Of a stretch of 5,537 nucleotides of DNA, positions 1 to 5,310 are shown piece by piece. A program made the position numbers and the translations under genes. This DNA is from Fidelibacterota bacterium (GTDB lineage Bacteria > Fidelibacterota > Marinisomatia > Marinisomatales > UBA1611): assembly GCA_015658495.1 (NCBI GenBank), contig DQOT01000334.1, positions 1-5,537 of the forward strand. Reading direction: 5' to 3'. The notes below the pieces were generated by a model, which saw only the letters and a list, made by a program, of their open reading frames with translations, was not told the DNA's origin and did not search any database. Each line of letters begins with the position of its first letter. Position 1 is the stretch's first letter.

Positions 1-126
1 ACCCGTAAAAAGGTCCTCCCAGCGGATACCGTCCAGTGTAATCAGGATAACATTTTTCGTTTTGATATTTCCAGCCCAAAGAATTTGAGTCAAAATAAAT
101 AAGAGAGGAATTGATTTCAGGTTCAT
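1..126 (-). CDS. Secreted alkaline phosphatase/sulfatase-superfamily protein, N-terminal fragment
   Basis: Only the first 42 codons are present; the gene continues beyond base 1. The translation starts with a short charged stretch and a hydrophobic core (residues 5-18, ending LWA), which reads as a Sec signal peptide with probable cleavage near residue 18. It is followed by NVILITLDGIRWEDLF at residues 25-40. A hydrophobic beta strand ending in LDG is the classic N-terminal metal-ligand motif of the alkaline phosphatase superfamily (sulfatases, phosphodiesterases, phosphonoacetate-hydrolase-like enzymes), and Asp32 would be the metal-binding residue. The ATG (124-126) overlaps the TGA of the upstream sorting-tail remnant (123-125) as ATGA, so the two were probably translationally coupled. 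No Shine-Dalgarno sequence is visible. The substrate cannot be told from this fragment: phosphoesters and sulfate esters are both possible. The superfamily call is fairly secure; anything narrower would be a guess. Confidence 0.72.
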   Translation of the reverse strand, partial: MNLKSIPLLFILTQILWAGNIKTKNVILITLDGIRWEDLFTG

Positions 127-212
127 TTTGGTAGGATCAGTTTTTGGACGGTTGTTTCGTGGCCCTGGGTTAATTTCGCAAAATACAGACCGCTGGCTTG
201 ATTCGATGCATT
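123..212 (-). pseudogene. Remnant of a type IX secretion (Por) C-terminal sorting tail
   Basis: Read in the frame ending at the TGA of 123-125, this stretch encodes 29 residues that include ASGLYFAKLTQG and end VQKLILPK-stop. ASGLYF(V/A)KL followed by a short turn and a final K(L/M)-hydrophobic-(L/P)-K strand is the hallmark of the last strands of the type A C-terminal sorting domain carried by type IX cargo. A TAG at 213-215 closes the frame upstream, and the preceding N-terminal piece is in another frame. About 60-70 residues of a normal sorting domain (including the usual NYPNPFNP-like segment), plus the end of the BsuPI-like domain, are absent. The likely explanation is an internal deletion with frame loss. 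An assembly error is the alternative. Confidence 0.6.
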
Positions 213-439
213 CTATTGCAGGTAATATTGGGCTCTCCATCGATGTCGTAATCAAACTGGCAATGGTCACACCAAAACAAAGTTATTGCTTCAGTTGATG
301 GATTATAGACCGTTATCGTGATCTCAATATTTTCACCGACTAGATAATCGGATTTATCGGTAGAAAAAGAGACTTCGATTTGGGAATAAAGGAATTGCAC
401 GTTAAAAAGTAAAATGGGAAAAATGAAAAGGTTTTTCAT
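170..439 (-). CDS. N-terminal part of a broken secreted BsuPI-like domain protein
   Basis: This 89-codon frame begins with a clear signal peptide (MKNLFIFPILLFNVQFLYSQ, probable cleavage after Ser19 or Gln20). It continues with a beta-rich stretch (residues 21-69) containing VGENIEITITVYNPSTEAI and CQFDYDIDG. The pattern of a strand, then NPS, then a Cys/Gln-Asp-Tyr strand resembles the BsuPI (intracellular proteinase inhibitor) immunoglobulin-like fold, which in secreted FCB-group proteins is often a small extracellular module. After about residue 75 the translation (NRMHRIKPAVCILRN) no longer looks like the domain, and the frame stops at 170. A type IX sorting tail follows in another frame at 123-212, so this is best read as the 5' piece of a gene that has lost its middle. 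The ATG at 437-439 is preceded by GGAG five bases upstream, the only good Shine-Dalgarno-like site in the window. It could still be translated as a short secreted peptide. Domain assignment is by eye. Confidence 0.5.
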   Translation of the reverse strand: MKNLFIFPILLFNVQFLYSQIEVSFSTDKSDYLVGENIEITITVYNPSTEAITLFWCDHCQFDYDIDGEPNITCNRMHRIKPAVCILRN

Positions 440-464
440 CGCAACTCCGGTTTTGCAGGTTTCC

Positions 465-473
465 CAAAATTTA
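465..473 (-). promoter_or_regulatory. Possible -7 promoter element for the minus-strand secreted genes
   Basis: On the minus strand the sequence reads TAAATTTTG, one T longer than the Bacteroidota-type -7 consensus TAnnTTTG. It lies 26 bases upstream of the ATG at 437-439. A convincing -33 TTTG element at standard spacing is not obvious, so this is a weak pattern match. Confidence 0.25.
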
Positions 474-589
474 GCAATAATAGAAAATAATTATCACTAA
501 TTATATTCATAACGGAAGTGGAAAAGTAATCACACAAAATTCTAATTCATCTACAGAACCGTTTTCATTTTTCCTAGACCTTTATGACT

Positions 590-618
590 CTGACATCTTT
601 TAAAGACAACTAACTTTG
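590..618 (+). promoter_or_regulatory. Candidate Bacteroidota-type promoter for secDF
   Basis: TAACTTTG at 611-618 matches the TAnnTTTG -7 consensus of Bacteroidota sigma-ABfr promoters exactly. CTGACA at 590-595 is one mismatch from a TTGACA box, although the 15-nt gap is shorter than ideal and no TTTG -33 element is present. Transcription from here would start near 624-626 and give a secD leader of about 125 nt containing the hairpin at 689-729. The flanking TTTAAAGAC at 599-607 recurs upstream of the DUF502 gene at 5283. Confidence 0.4.
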
Positions 619-688
619 CGGAAGTTCATTCTAATTCTGTTTATTGCACCATTCACCAATTTCTCCACAAAGACCCTCCTGTATCCTT

Positions 689-729
689 GCCCTGGTGAGA
701 AGCCATAGCTTATATTCACCGGCTTTTTT
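689..729 (+). terminator. Attenuator-like imperfect hairpin with T-run in the secD leader
   Basis: The pairing is GCC (689-691) with GGC (721-723), GGTGA (694-698) with TCACC (716-720), and AAGC (700-703) with GCTT (708-711) around a CATA loop. There is a CT bulge and an asymmetric G/ATAT internal loop. Six T residues (724-729) follow directly and the secD ATG is 22 nt further on. The stem is interrupted and much weaker than the terminator after secF. It may act as a partial terminator or attenuator, or be fortuitous. Confidence 0.33.
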
Positions 730-751
730 CAACCTATAATTCACTTTTACA

Positions 752-2662
752 ATGCAAAGCAATTTAACTCCCAGATATTTGATTATCGGTGTCATTCTTG
801 CGTGGGCCATTTATGCCCTCCTGCCTACATGGCAATACCAGAATATGACCGACGATGAGAAAGAAGAACTCCGCACCGCCGGTGAACTTGAACAAATTGA
901 ATCCCGGATTATTCGCCAGGGTCTTGACCTGAAAGGCGGTATGTATATCGTTCTTGAAGCAGACATTCCAACCCTAATGAGCAATTTGGCCGACATGAAA
1001 GATGACCGTCTCGAAGGCATCCTCGCTTCGGCCAAAGAAAAATCAACATTACCGGATGTGGATTTCTTTACGGTATTTGAGCAGGATGTGAAGGCCGACG
1101 GCATCAAACTTTCCCGCTACTATCACCAATATGGAGCATCATTAGATGACATTATGACCGCCCTGAAAGATGAAGCGGATGATGCCATCAATCGCGTGTT
1201 GGAAATTCTCCAGAATCGTGTGGACCAGTTCGGTGTGGCAGAACCCACGATCCAAAAACAGGGCAAGCACCGCATTGTGGTTGAGCTGGCTGGCATCCAG
1301 GATTCTAAACGGGCTCGGGCTTTGCTCCAAAGTACAGCACTCCTTGAATTCTACCTCGTAAAAAATGCAGCTGTGACCAACGAAATGATCGCCCAATTGG
1401 ACGACGTTCTTAAAGAAACTACTGACGTAGATGAATTGAAAGAATTGGCTGAAGCAGGACAAACCAAAGCAGAAGAAAAGCCTTTTGAAGAAGCCAAGGA
1501 AGATGATGGGACTAAAACGGTCGCCGAACTCTTTGGAGAAACGGATCCAATGCCCGGTAAAGCCACAGAAGATGCCGGTGCAGATATTTTTGCTGAAGCA
1601 CCTTTTTCCAGTTTACTCGCTGCCTTACCTGGAGATATGGGTGTCCCGGAAAAGAATGTGTATGCAATTAAAAAATTATTGGATAAACCGGAAGTCCAGT
1701 CTAAACTGAAAAATGCTAATGGACAATTCGTATTCAGTAACGATGCGGAAGCATTTACCGGAACAACTGTTCCTGGAAAGTTTTATCGACTTTATTATTT
1801 AGAAAAAACACCTGAACTCACCGGTGGCGTCGTGGATAAAGCCCGTGCCGATCTCGGTACAATTGGCAGCGGATCTGCTGGTCAACCGGTTGTGTCTCTT
1901 TCCATGAACAGTGATGGTTCACGAACCTGGGCTCGCGTTACAGGCGCAAATGTCGGCCAGCGAATCGCCATCGTCCTGGACAAAAAAGTCCACATGGCGC
2001 CCTCCATCCGTGAAAAGATTCCCAGCGGCAAAACACAGATCGAAGGCTTTGCCAGCATGAACGAAGCGAAAGATCTTGCTATCATTCTCCGTGCCGGTGC
2101 GCTTCCTGCTCCCGTGAAAATCATTGAAGAAAGAATTGTAGGTCCGAGTCTCGGCGCTGATTCTATCGCGCAGGGGACACAAGCCATAATTTTCGGATTG
2201 GCTCTGGTTCTTGTGTTTATGCTGGTTTATTACAAGATGGCTGGAATTGTTGCGGATTTTGCCCTGATCTGGAATATTCTCCTTGTGCTGGCAGTGCTGG
2301 CTTCCTTGCAGGCCACGCTAACGCTTCCCGGTATCGCTGGGCTCATCCTGACGGTTGGGATGTCTATCGATGCTAATGTGATCATTTTCGAACGTATACG
2401 TGAAGAATTGCGAAAGGGGAAAACACCCAAGGCCGCCATTGACGCGGGATACGATCGAGCCCTGACCACCATTATTGATGCGAATGTGACAACCTTGATA
2501 GCATCGCTGGTTCTTTATCAGTTTGGTACAGGCCCTATTAAAGGATTTGCAACCGTCCTGTTCTGGGGAATCCTGATCTCCATGTTTACAGCATTGTTTA
2601 TCACTCGGACTATTTTTAATGCATATACGTCCCGCAAAGGACTTTCAACTTTGAGTATTTAA
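752..2662 (+). CDS. secD: Protein translocase subunit SecD
   Basis: SecD is an inner-membrane RND-superfamily subunit that, with SecF, uses the proton gradient to help pull Sec substrates out on the periplasmic side. The 636 residues show TM1 (about 8-26), then GLDLKGG (57-63), the P1 signature RVDQFGVAEPTIQKQG (156-171), and the base subdomain with ARADLGTIGSGSAGQPVVSL (364-383) and GQRIAIVLD (402-410). TM2-TM6 follow from about 476 to 622. TM4 carries GMSIDANVIIFERIREEL (536-553), where Asp540 corresponds to the essential proton-relay aspartate (Asp519 in E. coli). Residues about 205-345 form a long insert in the P1 head, rich in Glu, Asp, Lys and Ala at 214-282, resembling inserts in Bacteroidota SecDF. 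No Shine-Dalgarno is visible, but the start fits because TM1 begins a few residues in. A single base separates its TAA from the secF ATG, so the two are an operon. The identification is essentially certain. Confidence 0.98.
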   Translation: MQSNLTPRYLIIGVILAWAIYALLPTWQYQNMTDDEKEELRTAGELEQIESRIIRQGLDLKGGMYIVLEADIPTLMSNLADMKDDRLEGILASAKEKSTLPDVDFFTVFEQDVKADGIKLSRYYHQYGASLDDIMTALKDEADDAINRVLEILQNRVDQFGVAEPTIQKQGKHRIVVELAGIQDSKRARALLQSTALLEFYLVKNAAVTNEMIAQLDDVLKETTDVDELKELAEAGQTKAEEKPFEEAKEDDGTKTVAELFGETDPMPGKATEDAGADIFAEAPFSSLLAALPGDMGVPEKNVYAIKKLLDKPEVQSKLKNANGQFVFSNDAEAFTGTTVPGKFYRLYYLEKTPELTGGVVDKARADLGTIGSGSAGQPVVSLSMNSDGSRTWARVTGANVGQRIAIVLDKKVHMAPSIREKIPSGKTQIEGFASMNEAKDLAIILRAGALPAPVKIIEERIVGPSLGADSIAQGTQAIIFGLALVLVFMLVYYKMAGIVADFALIWNILLVLAVLASLQATLTLPGIAGLILTVGMSIDANVIIFERIREELRKGKTPKAAIDAGYDRALTTIIDANVTTLIASLVLYQFGTGPIKGFATVLFWGILISMFTALFITRTIFNAYTSRKGLSTLSI

Positions 2663-2663
2663 A

Positions 2664-3587
2664 ATGAGAATAATTAAAGAAACACATATCGATTTTATGA
2701 GCAAGACCGGACTGGCCGGGCTCTTGTCTGCTGTGCTGATTGTGGCCGGAGCCGCCTCCATGGTCCTGAAGGGCGGACCCAAATTGAGTATCGATTTTAA
2801 AGGCGGAACCATGGTGGCTGTGAATTACACAGATCCTGTGGACATCAATGAAGTCCGTTCTGCCTTGGATCAAGTTATCATCGAGGGACAGACTTTTGAT
2901 TTTAGCAAAGCAGAGATCAAGCATTTTGGCGATGAATCCAACGTGGCAGTTCGTCTCCCCGGCATAGAGGATGAACCAGAGCAATTTGCACATAAATTCG
3001 TGGAAAAAATGGCGGAAGCATTCCCGACACTGGTTCCCGATAATAAAACGGAATTCATTCTTTCCATTGAGAAGGTCGGACCCAAGATTGGTGCGGAATT
3101 GAGCAGGGATGCGGTCATGGCCATCTTCAGTGCGTTGGCATTGATCCTGATCTACATTTCCATCCGATTTGAATTCAAATGTGCCGTAGGTGCCATTGCC
3201 GCTTTGGCGCATGACGTATTTATTACATTGGGCTTTTTCTCCTTGTTGGATTTTGAAGTTTCTCTCGCTGTGATTGCTGCATTTCTCACCATCGTGGGCT
3301 ATTCATTGAACGATACCATTGTGATCTTTGACCGCATTCGGGAAAATGTGAAAGGATTAAAAAATGCAACCCTATCATCTGTGATCAACGAAAGCATCAA
3401 CCAATCTTTAAGCCGAACGATCATTACATCCTTCACCACATTATTTGTGGTCACGGTGTTGTTTTTGGTAGGCGGAGAAGTGATTCATACCTTTGCTTTT
3501 GCCATGATCGTCGGTGTGATTATTGGAACCTATTCCAGTATTTTCGTAGCCAGCCCTGTGGTCATTAAAATGGATTCCATTAACTAA
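2664..3587 (+). CDS. secF: Protein translocase subunit SecF
   Basis: SecF is the partner of SecD in the SecDF-YajC complex at the inner membrane. The 307-residue length is typical. TM1 lies at about 15-35, followed by LSIDFKGGTM (41-50) and a periplasmic P4 domain up to the VGPKIGAEL motif (138-146). TM2-TM6 follow from about 148 to 296. TM4 has GYSLNDTIVIFDRIREN (212-228), with Asp217 matching the conserved SecF aspartate (Asp213 in E. coli). SLSRTIITSFTTL (248-260) carries Arg251, which matches the arginine implicated in proton relay in Thermus SecDF. The ATG lies one base after the secD stop, with no Shine-Dalgarno, so translation probably depends on coupling to secD. In Bacteroidota the two proteins are usually fused; here they are separate. 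A strong terminator follows 28 nt after the stop, closing the secDF operon. Confidence 0.98.
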   Translation: MRIIKETHIDFMSKTGLAGLLSAVLIVAGAASMVLKGGPKLSIDFKGGTMVAVNYTDPVDINEVRSALDQVIIEGQTFDFSKAEIKHFGDESNVAVRLPGIEDEPEQFAHKFVEKMAEAFPTLVPDNKTEFILSIEKVGPKIGAELSRDAVMAIFSALALILIYISIRFEFKCAVGAIAALAHDVFITLGFFSLLDFEVSLAVIAAFLTIVGYSLNDTIVIFDRIRENVKGLKNATLSSVINESINQSLSRTIITSFTTLFVVTVLFLVGGEVIHTFAFAMIVGVIIGTYSSIFVASPVVIKMDSIN

Positions 3588-3615
3588 ACTGATATTTTTA
3601 TCCAAAGACACATTT

Positions 3616-3664
3616 AAAATCGCCCCGAATCCTGAGTTAATCGAAGGACGGGGCGATTTTTTTT
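3616..3664 (+). terminator. Strong intrinsic terminator of secDF
   Basis: AAAATCGCCCCG (3616-3627) is perfectly complementary to CGGGGCGATTTT (3649-3660), giving a 12-bp stem with a GC-rich core and a 21-nt loop. Eight consecutive T residues (3657-3664) overlap and follow the 3' arm. The 5' arm begins with four A residues, so the structure could also work weakly on the minus strand. Only two bases (AC) separate the T-run from the ATG of the next gene, leaving that gene no ordinary leader. Confidence 0.9.
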
Positions 3665-3666
3665 AC

Positions 3667-4539
3667 ATGAAACCAAAAGTATTACTCAACTACGCAATCT
3701 TGTGCTTTATTTGGGGCACCACCTGGATCGTCCTGAAAAAAAGTCTCATGGAAGGAACACCGCCATTTTTTGGGGCTGGATTCCGATTTTTTGTGGCGGG
3801 GTTGATCTTGTGGGCTGTGATCCTGTATAAAAAAGACCGCCCCTCGTTTGAACCTTTACCCTTGCGGCTTTATATCCAATTTGGGCTCATGAACCTGACC
3901 ATTAGTTATGGTCTAACTTATTGGGCAACCCAATTCATTTATTCCAGTTTATCCGCCATCATTTGGTCAGGATTTCCACTTTGCGTGGCTATTTTTTCCT
4001 ATTTCATGCTTCCCCATGAACCCCTAACAAAAAAGAAAATAATAAGTTTATTTTTAGGGACATTTGGTGCGCTGCTCATATTAAAGGAAGGACTGAAGTT
4101 TGAAGGCGACCAGATTGCTTTCGGTATTTTGATGGTTATTATAGCTGTGTTAATAGCCGGTTATCCACACGTTTACCTGAAAAGGTATTCTGATGCGGTT
4201 ACATCTCTTCATCTCAATGCAGTGAGCCAACTTTTGGCTGGGACAACTTTACTCATTGTTTCTTTCATATTCGAATCGGACCAGCAGATGGTCTGGAGCA
4301 ATTTCAACATTTTTGCTTTGGCCTATCTCACGATTCCCGGTACCCTCATCGCCTGGTTTATTTATGTATGGCTTTTTTCGCATATTTCCATGTCCCAGAT
4401 TTCCTATATCGCATTTTTCCCACCGGTTCTGGCTTCCATCCTGGGTTGGATTATCCTGGATGAAAAATTGTCTATTCTCGCTATATTTGGGGGCGGTCTC
4501 GTCATTCTTGGCGCAGTGCTTGTAAATCTCAATGAATGA
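3667..4539 (+). CDS. EamA/DMT-superfamily inner-membrane transporter (RhaT/YdcZ-like permease)
   Basis: The 290 residues form ten predicted membrane helices (about 6-23, 32-52, 68-86, 92-113, 123-141, 150-168, 183-201, 213-235, 241-262, 268-287), which is the standard two-repeat EamA layout and a usual family length. The N-terminal motif FIWGTTWIVLKKSL (14-27) followed by P-P-F and GFRF is typical. Each repeat ends in the same pattern: PHEPLTKKKIISLFLGTFGALLI (about 116-138) and LDEKLSILAIFGGGLVILGAVL (about 264-285). Such proteins export or import small metabolites such as amino acids, nucleosides or their derivatives; the substrate is not readable here. The only plausible start is the ATG at 3667, because the first helix begins at once; it lies 2 nt after the secDF terminator T-run with no Shine-Dalgarno. 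The stop overlaps the start of the methyltransferase gene by 8 nt. Confidence 0.9.
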   Translation: MKPKVLLNYAILCFIWGTTWIVLKKSLMEGTPPFFGAGFRFFVAGLILWAVILYKKDRPSFEPLPLRLYIQFGLMNLTISYGLTYWATQFIYSSLSAIIWSGFPLCVAIFSYFMLPHEPLTKKKIISLFLGTFGALLILKEGLKFEGDQIAFGILMVIIAVLIAGYPHVYLKRYSDAVTSLHLNAVSQLLAGTTLLIVSFIFESDQQMVWSNFNIFALAYLTIPGTLIAWFIYVWLFSHISMSQISYIAFFPPVLASILGWIILDEKLSILAIFGGGLVILGAVLVNLNE

Positions 4540-5014
4540 ATTTGCTACAATAGAAACGCCCATCGGCACCCTTGGTGTCCGAACCAATTTCAAGGGCGTT
4601 TATCGTCTCCATCTGGCAAATGATGTAGATCATCATGAGACTGAAACACCAGCAAATGAGCAATCTCCCATACTCAAAAGGGCCCTGAAAGAACTTCAGG
4701 AATATTTCGACGGAGATCGTGAATCTTTCTCTGTTCCCTTAGACTTAAGGATGCCGCCATTTTATAAAAAAGCGCTTCTGGAAGTGGTGAAAGTTCCCTA
4801 TGGAAAAACAGTCTCTTATCAAGAGATTGCAAAAAGAGCCGGAAATGCAAAAGCATCCCGTGCTGCTGGATCAGCCAACGCAAACAATCCAATTGCTATT
4901 TTTATTCCCTGCCATCGAGTTCTTGCAACCAATGGAACATTGGGTGGATACGGAGGTGGTTTGGATAAAAAAATGATCCTTCTTGAGCATGAAGGGGTGG
5001 ATGTTAGGTTCTGA
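4532..5014 (+). CDS. ogt: Methylated-DNA--protein-cysteine methyltransferase (O6-alkylguanine repair)
   Basis: This is a suicide DNA-repair protein that moves the alkyl group from O6-alkylguanine (and O4-alkylthymine) in DNA to its own cysteine. The 160-residue protein has a short N-terminal RNase-H-like domain (TPIGTLGVR at 9-17 to about 72) and a C-terminal winged-helix catalytic domain. It shows VPYGKTVSYQEIAKRAG (88-104), SRAAGSANANNPIAIFIPCHRV (109-130) and GTLGGYGGGLDKKMILLEHEG (135-155). Cys127 in PCHRV is the acceptor, Arg110 is the arginine finger, Tyr96 is the conserved nucleotide-flipping-region tyrosine, and Glu154 is the conserved C-terminal acidic residue. It is a stand-alone Ogt/AGT type with no AraC-like Ada domain. 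The ATG lies inside the 3' end of the transporter gene (8-nt overlap, ATGAATGA) with no Shine-Dalgarno, implying translational coupling. All catalytic residues are intact. Confidence 0.96.
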   Translation: MNEFATIETPIGTLGVRTNFKGVYRLHLANDVDHHETETPANEQSPILKRALKELQEYFDGDRESFSVPLDLRMPPFYKKALLEVVKVPYGKTVSYQEIAKRAGNAKASRAAGSANANNPIAIFIPCHRVLATNGTLGGYGGGLDKKMILLEHEGVDVRF

Positions 5015-5027
5015 TTAATATTTTAAA

Positions 5028-5051
5028 ACGCAAAGATGGAAAGTCGGAAAG
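5028..5051 (+). repeat. Three tandem 8-nt units (consensus NNGsAAAG)
   Basis: The units are ACGCAAAG (5028-5035), ATGGAAAG (5036-5043) and TCGGAAAG (5044-5051). All end in AAAG with G at the third position. A related pair of units occurs in reverse orientation at 5233-5248. I associate ACGCAAAG-type intergenic tracts with repeats in FCB genomes, from memory and not checked. Confidence 0.55.
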
Positions 5052-5137
5052 AAAATAAGTGATGACTTTAAATTTTGCTTTGGAAATAAATAAAAAAAGA
5101 GTCTTTATTATTAATGTCATTAAAATTTTTATCTATC

Positions 5138-5218
5138 AAACCACCCCATTTCTCCTCCTTGAAAAGGAGGGGACGAATAAAACAGACTATCCGGCGGCCA
5201 ATAAATTAGGGGTGGTTT
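5138..5218. repeat. Nested palindromic intergenic element (MITE/REP-like)
   Basis: The outer arms are AAACCACCCC (5138-5147) and GGGGTGGTTT (5209-5218), perfect 10-bp inverted repeats; ATTT (5148-5151) and AAAT (5203-5206) could extend them past a TA bulge. Inside the left half is a second hairpin, TCTCCTCCTT (5151-5160) with AAGGAGGGGA (5164-5173), 10 bp including one G-U pair around a GAA loop. The 81-base size, terminal inverted repeats and intergenic position suit a small non-coding mobile or REP-like element. No target-site duplication is evident at its ends. It might instead work as a two-hairpin RNA structure or terminator between ogt and the next gene. Confidence 0.65.
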
Positions 5219-5232
5219 AAAAAATGAGAGAC

Positions 5233-5248
5233 CTTTCCGCCTTGGCGT
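5233..5248 (-). repeat. Two 8-nt units related to 5028-5051, inverted
   Basis: On the minus strand these bases read ACGCCAAG-GCGGAAAG, the same NNGsnAAG pattern as the tandem units at 5028-5051 but in the opposite orientation. The palindrome at 5138-5218 lies between the two tracts. The repeat is short, so relatedness is suggestive only. Confidence 0.42.
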
Positions 5249-5282
5249 TAAATAATCAAACACTTCTCTCCCTTTTATTCCC

Positions 5283-5303
5283 TTTAAAGACGAATTAACT
5301 TCG
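5283..5303 (+). promoter_or_regulatory. Candidate promoter element for the DUF502 gene
   Basis: TTTAAAGAC (5283-5291), four bases, then TAACTTCG (5296-5303) closely resembles the TTTAAAGAC-N3-TAACTTTG upstream of secD (599-618). The last base is only seven bases before the ATG at 5311, so a transcript starting a -7-type distance downstream would be nearly leaderless. There is no Shine-Dalgarno, which fits that reading. The evidence is two matching sites in one window. Confidence 0.38.
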
Positions 5304-5310
5304 TTGCCTC

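Larger units (their letters stand above)
440..751. other. Divergent intergenic region between the minus-strand secreted genes and secD
   Basis: This 312-base gap separates two divergent transcription units and must hold promoters for both. It is AT-rich at 460-520, towards the minus-strand genes. It contains a TAACTTTG motif at 611-618 facing secD and an imperfect hairpin with a T-run at 689-729. No tRNA or rRNA is seen. A minus-strand frame of 54 codons (631-795) runs through its right end and into secD; I do not call it a gene. Confidence 0.6.

Noticed and set aside
735..740. TATAAT hexamer 11 bases before the secD ATG as a sigma-70 -10 box
   Set aside because: There is no -35 box at proper spacing and the region is AT-rich; it could produce a near-leaderless secD message, but the support is a single hexamer.
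440..751. tRNA or structured ncRNA gene in the divergent intergenic region
   Set aside because: No cloverleaf or GTTCRA-type T-loop was found on either strand; only the short hairpin at 689-723 is evident.
811..2472. Several long minus-strand frames and alternate plus-strand frames inside secD (for example 811-1107, 1142-1462, 1882-2187)
   Set aside because: They are shadows of an unambiguous secD with intact motifs throughout; their translations are Ser/Arg-rich and lack domain features.
2616..3212. 198-codon minus-strand frame opposite secF
   Set aside because: It lies fully opposite conserved SecF sequence (and the end of SecD), has no promoter or recognisable domain, and is rich in His, Cys and Gln as expected of an antisense frame.
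4249..4593. 114-codon minus-strand frame across the DMT-ogt junction, and other shadow frames in DMT and ogt
   Set aside because: The plus-strand genes are intact with family motifs; the antisense products have no recognisable features.
5090..5112. AATAAA ... TCTTTATT near-palindrome after ogt as a terminator
   Set aside because: The arms are A/T-only with four unpaired A residues; the stem would be too weak for an intrinsic terminator.
5138..5218. CRISPR-like repeat structure in the ogt-DUF502 gap
   Set aside because: There is one palindrome only, with no regularly spaced direct repeats or unique spacers and no cas genes.
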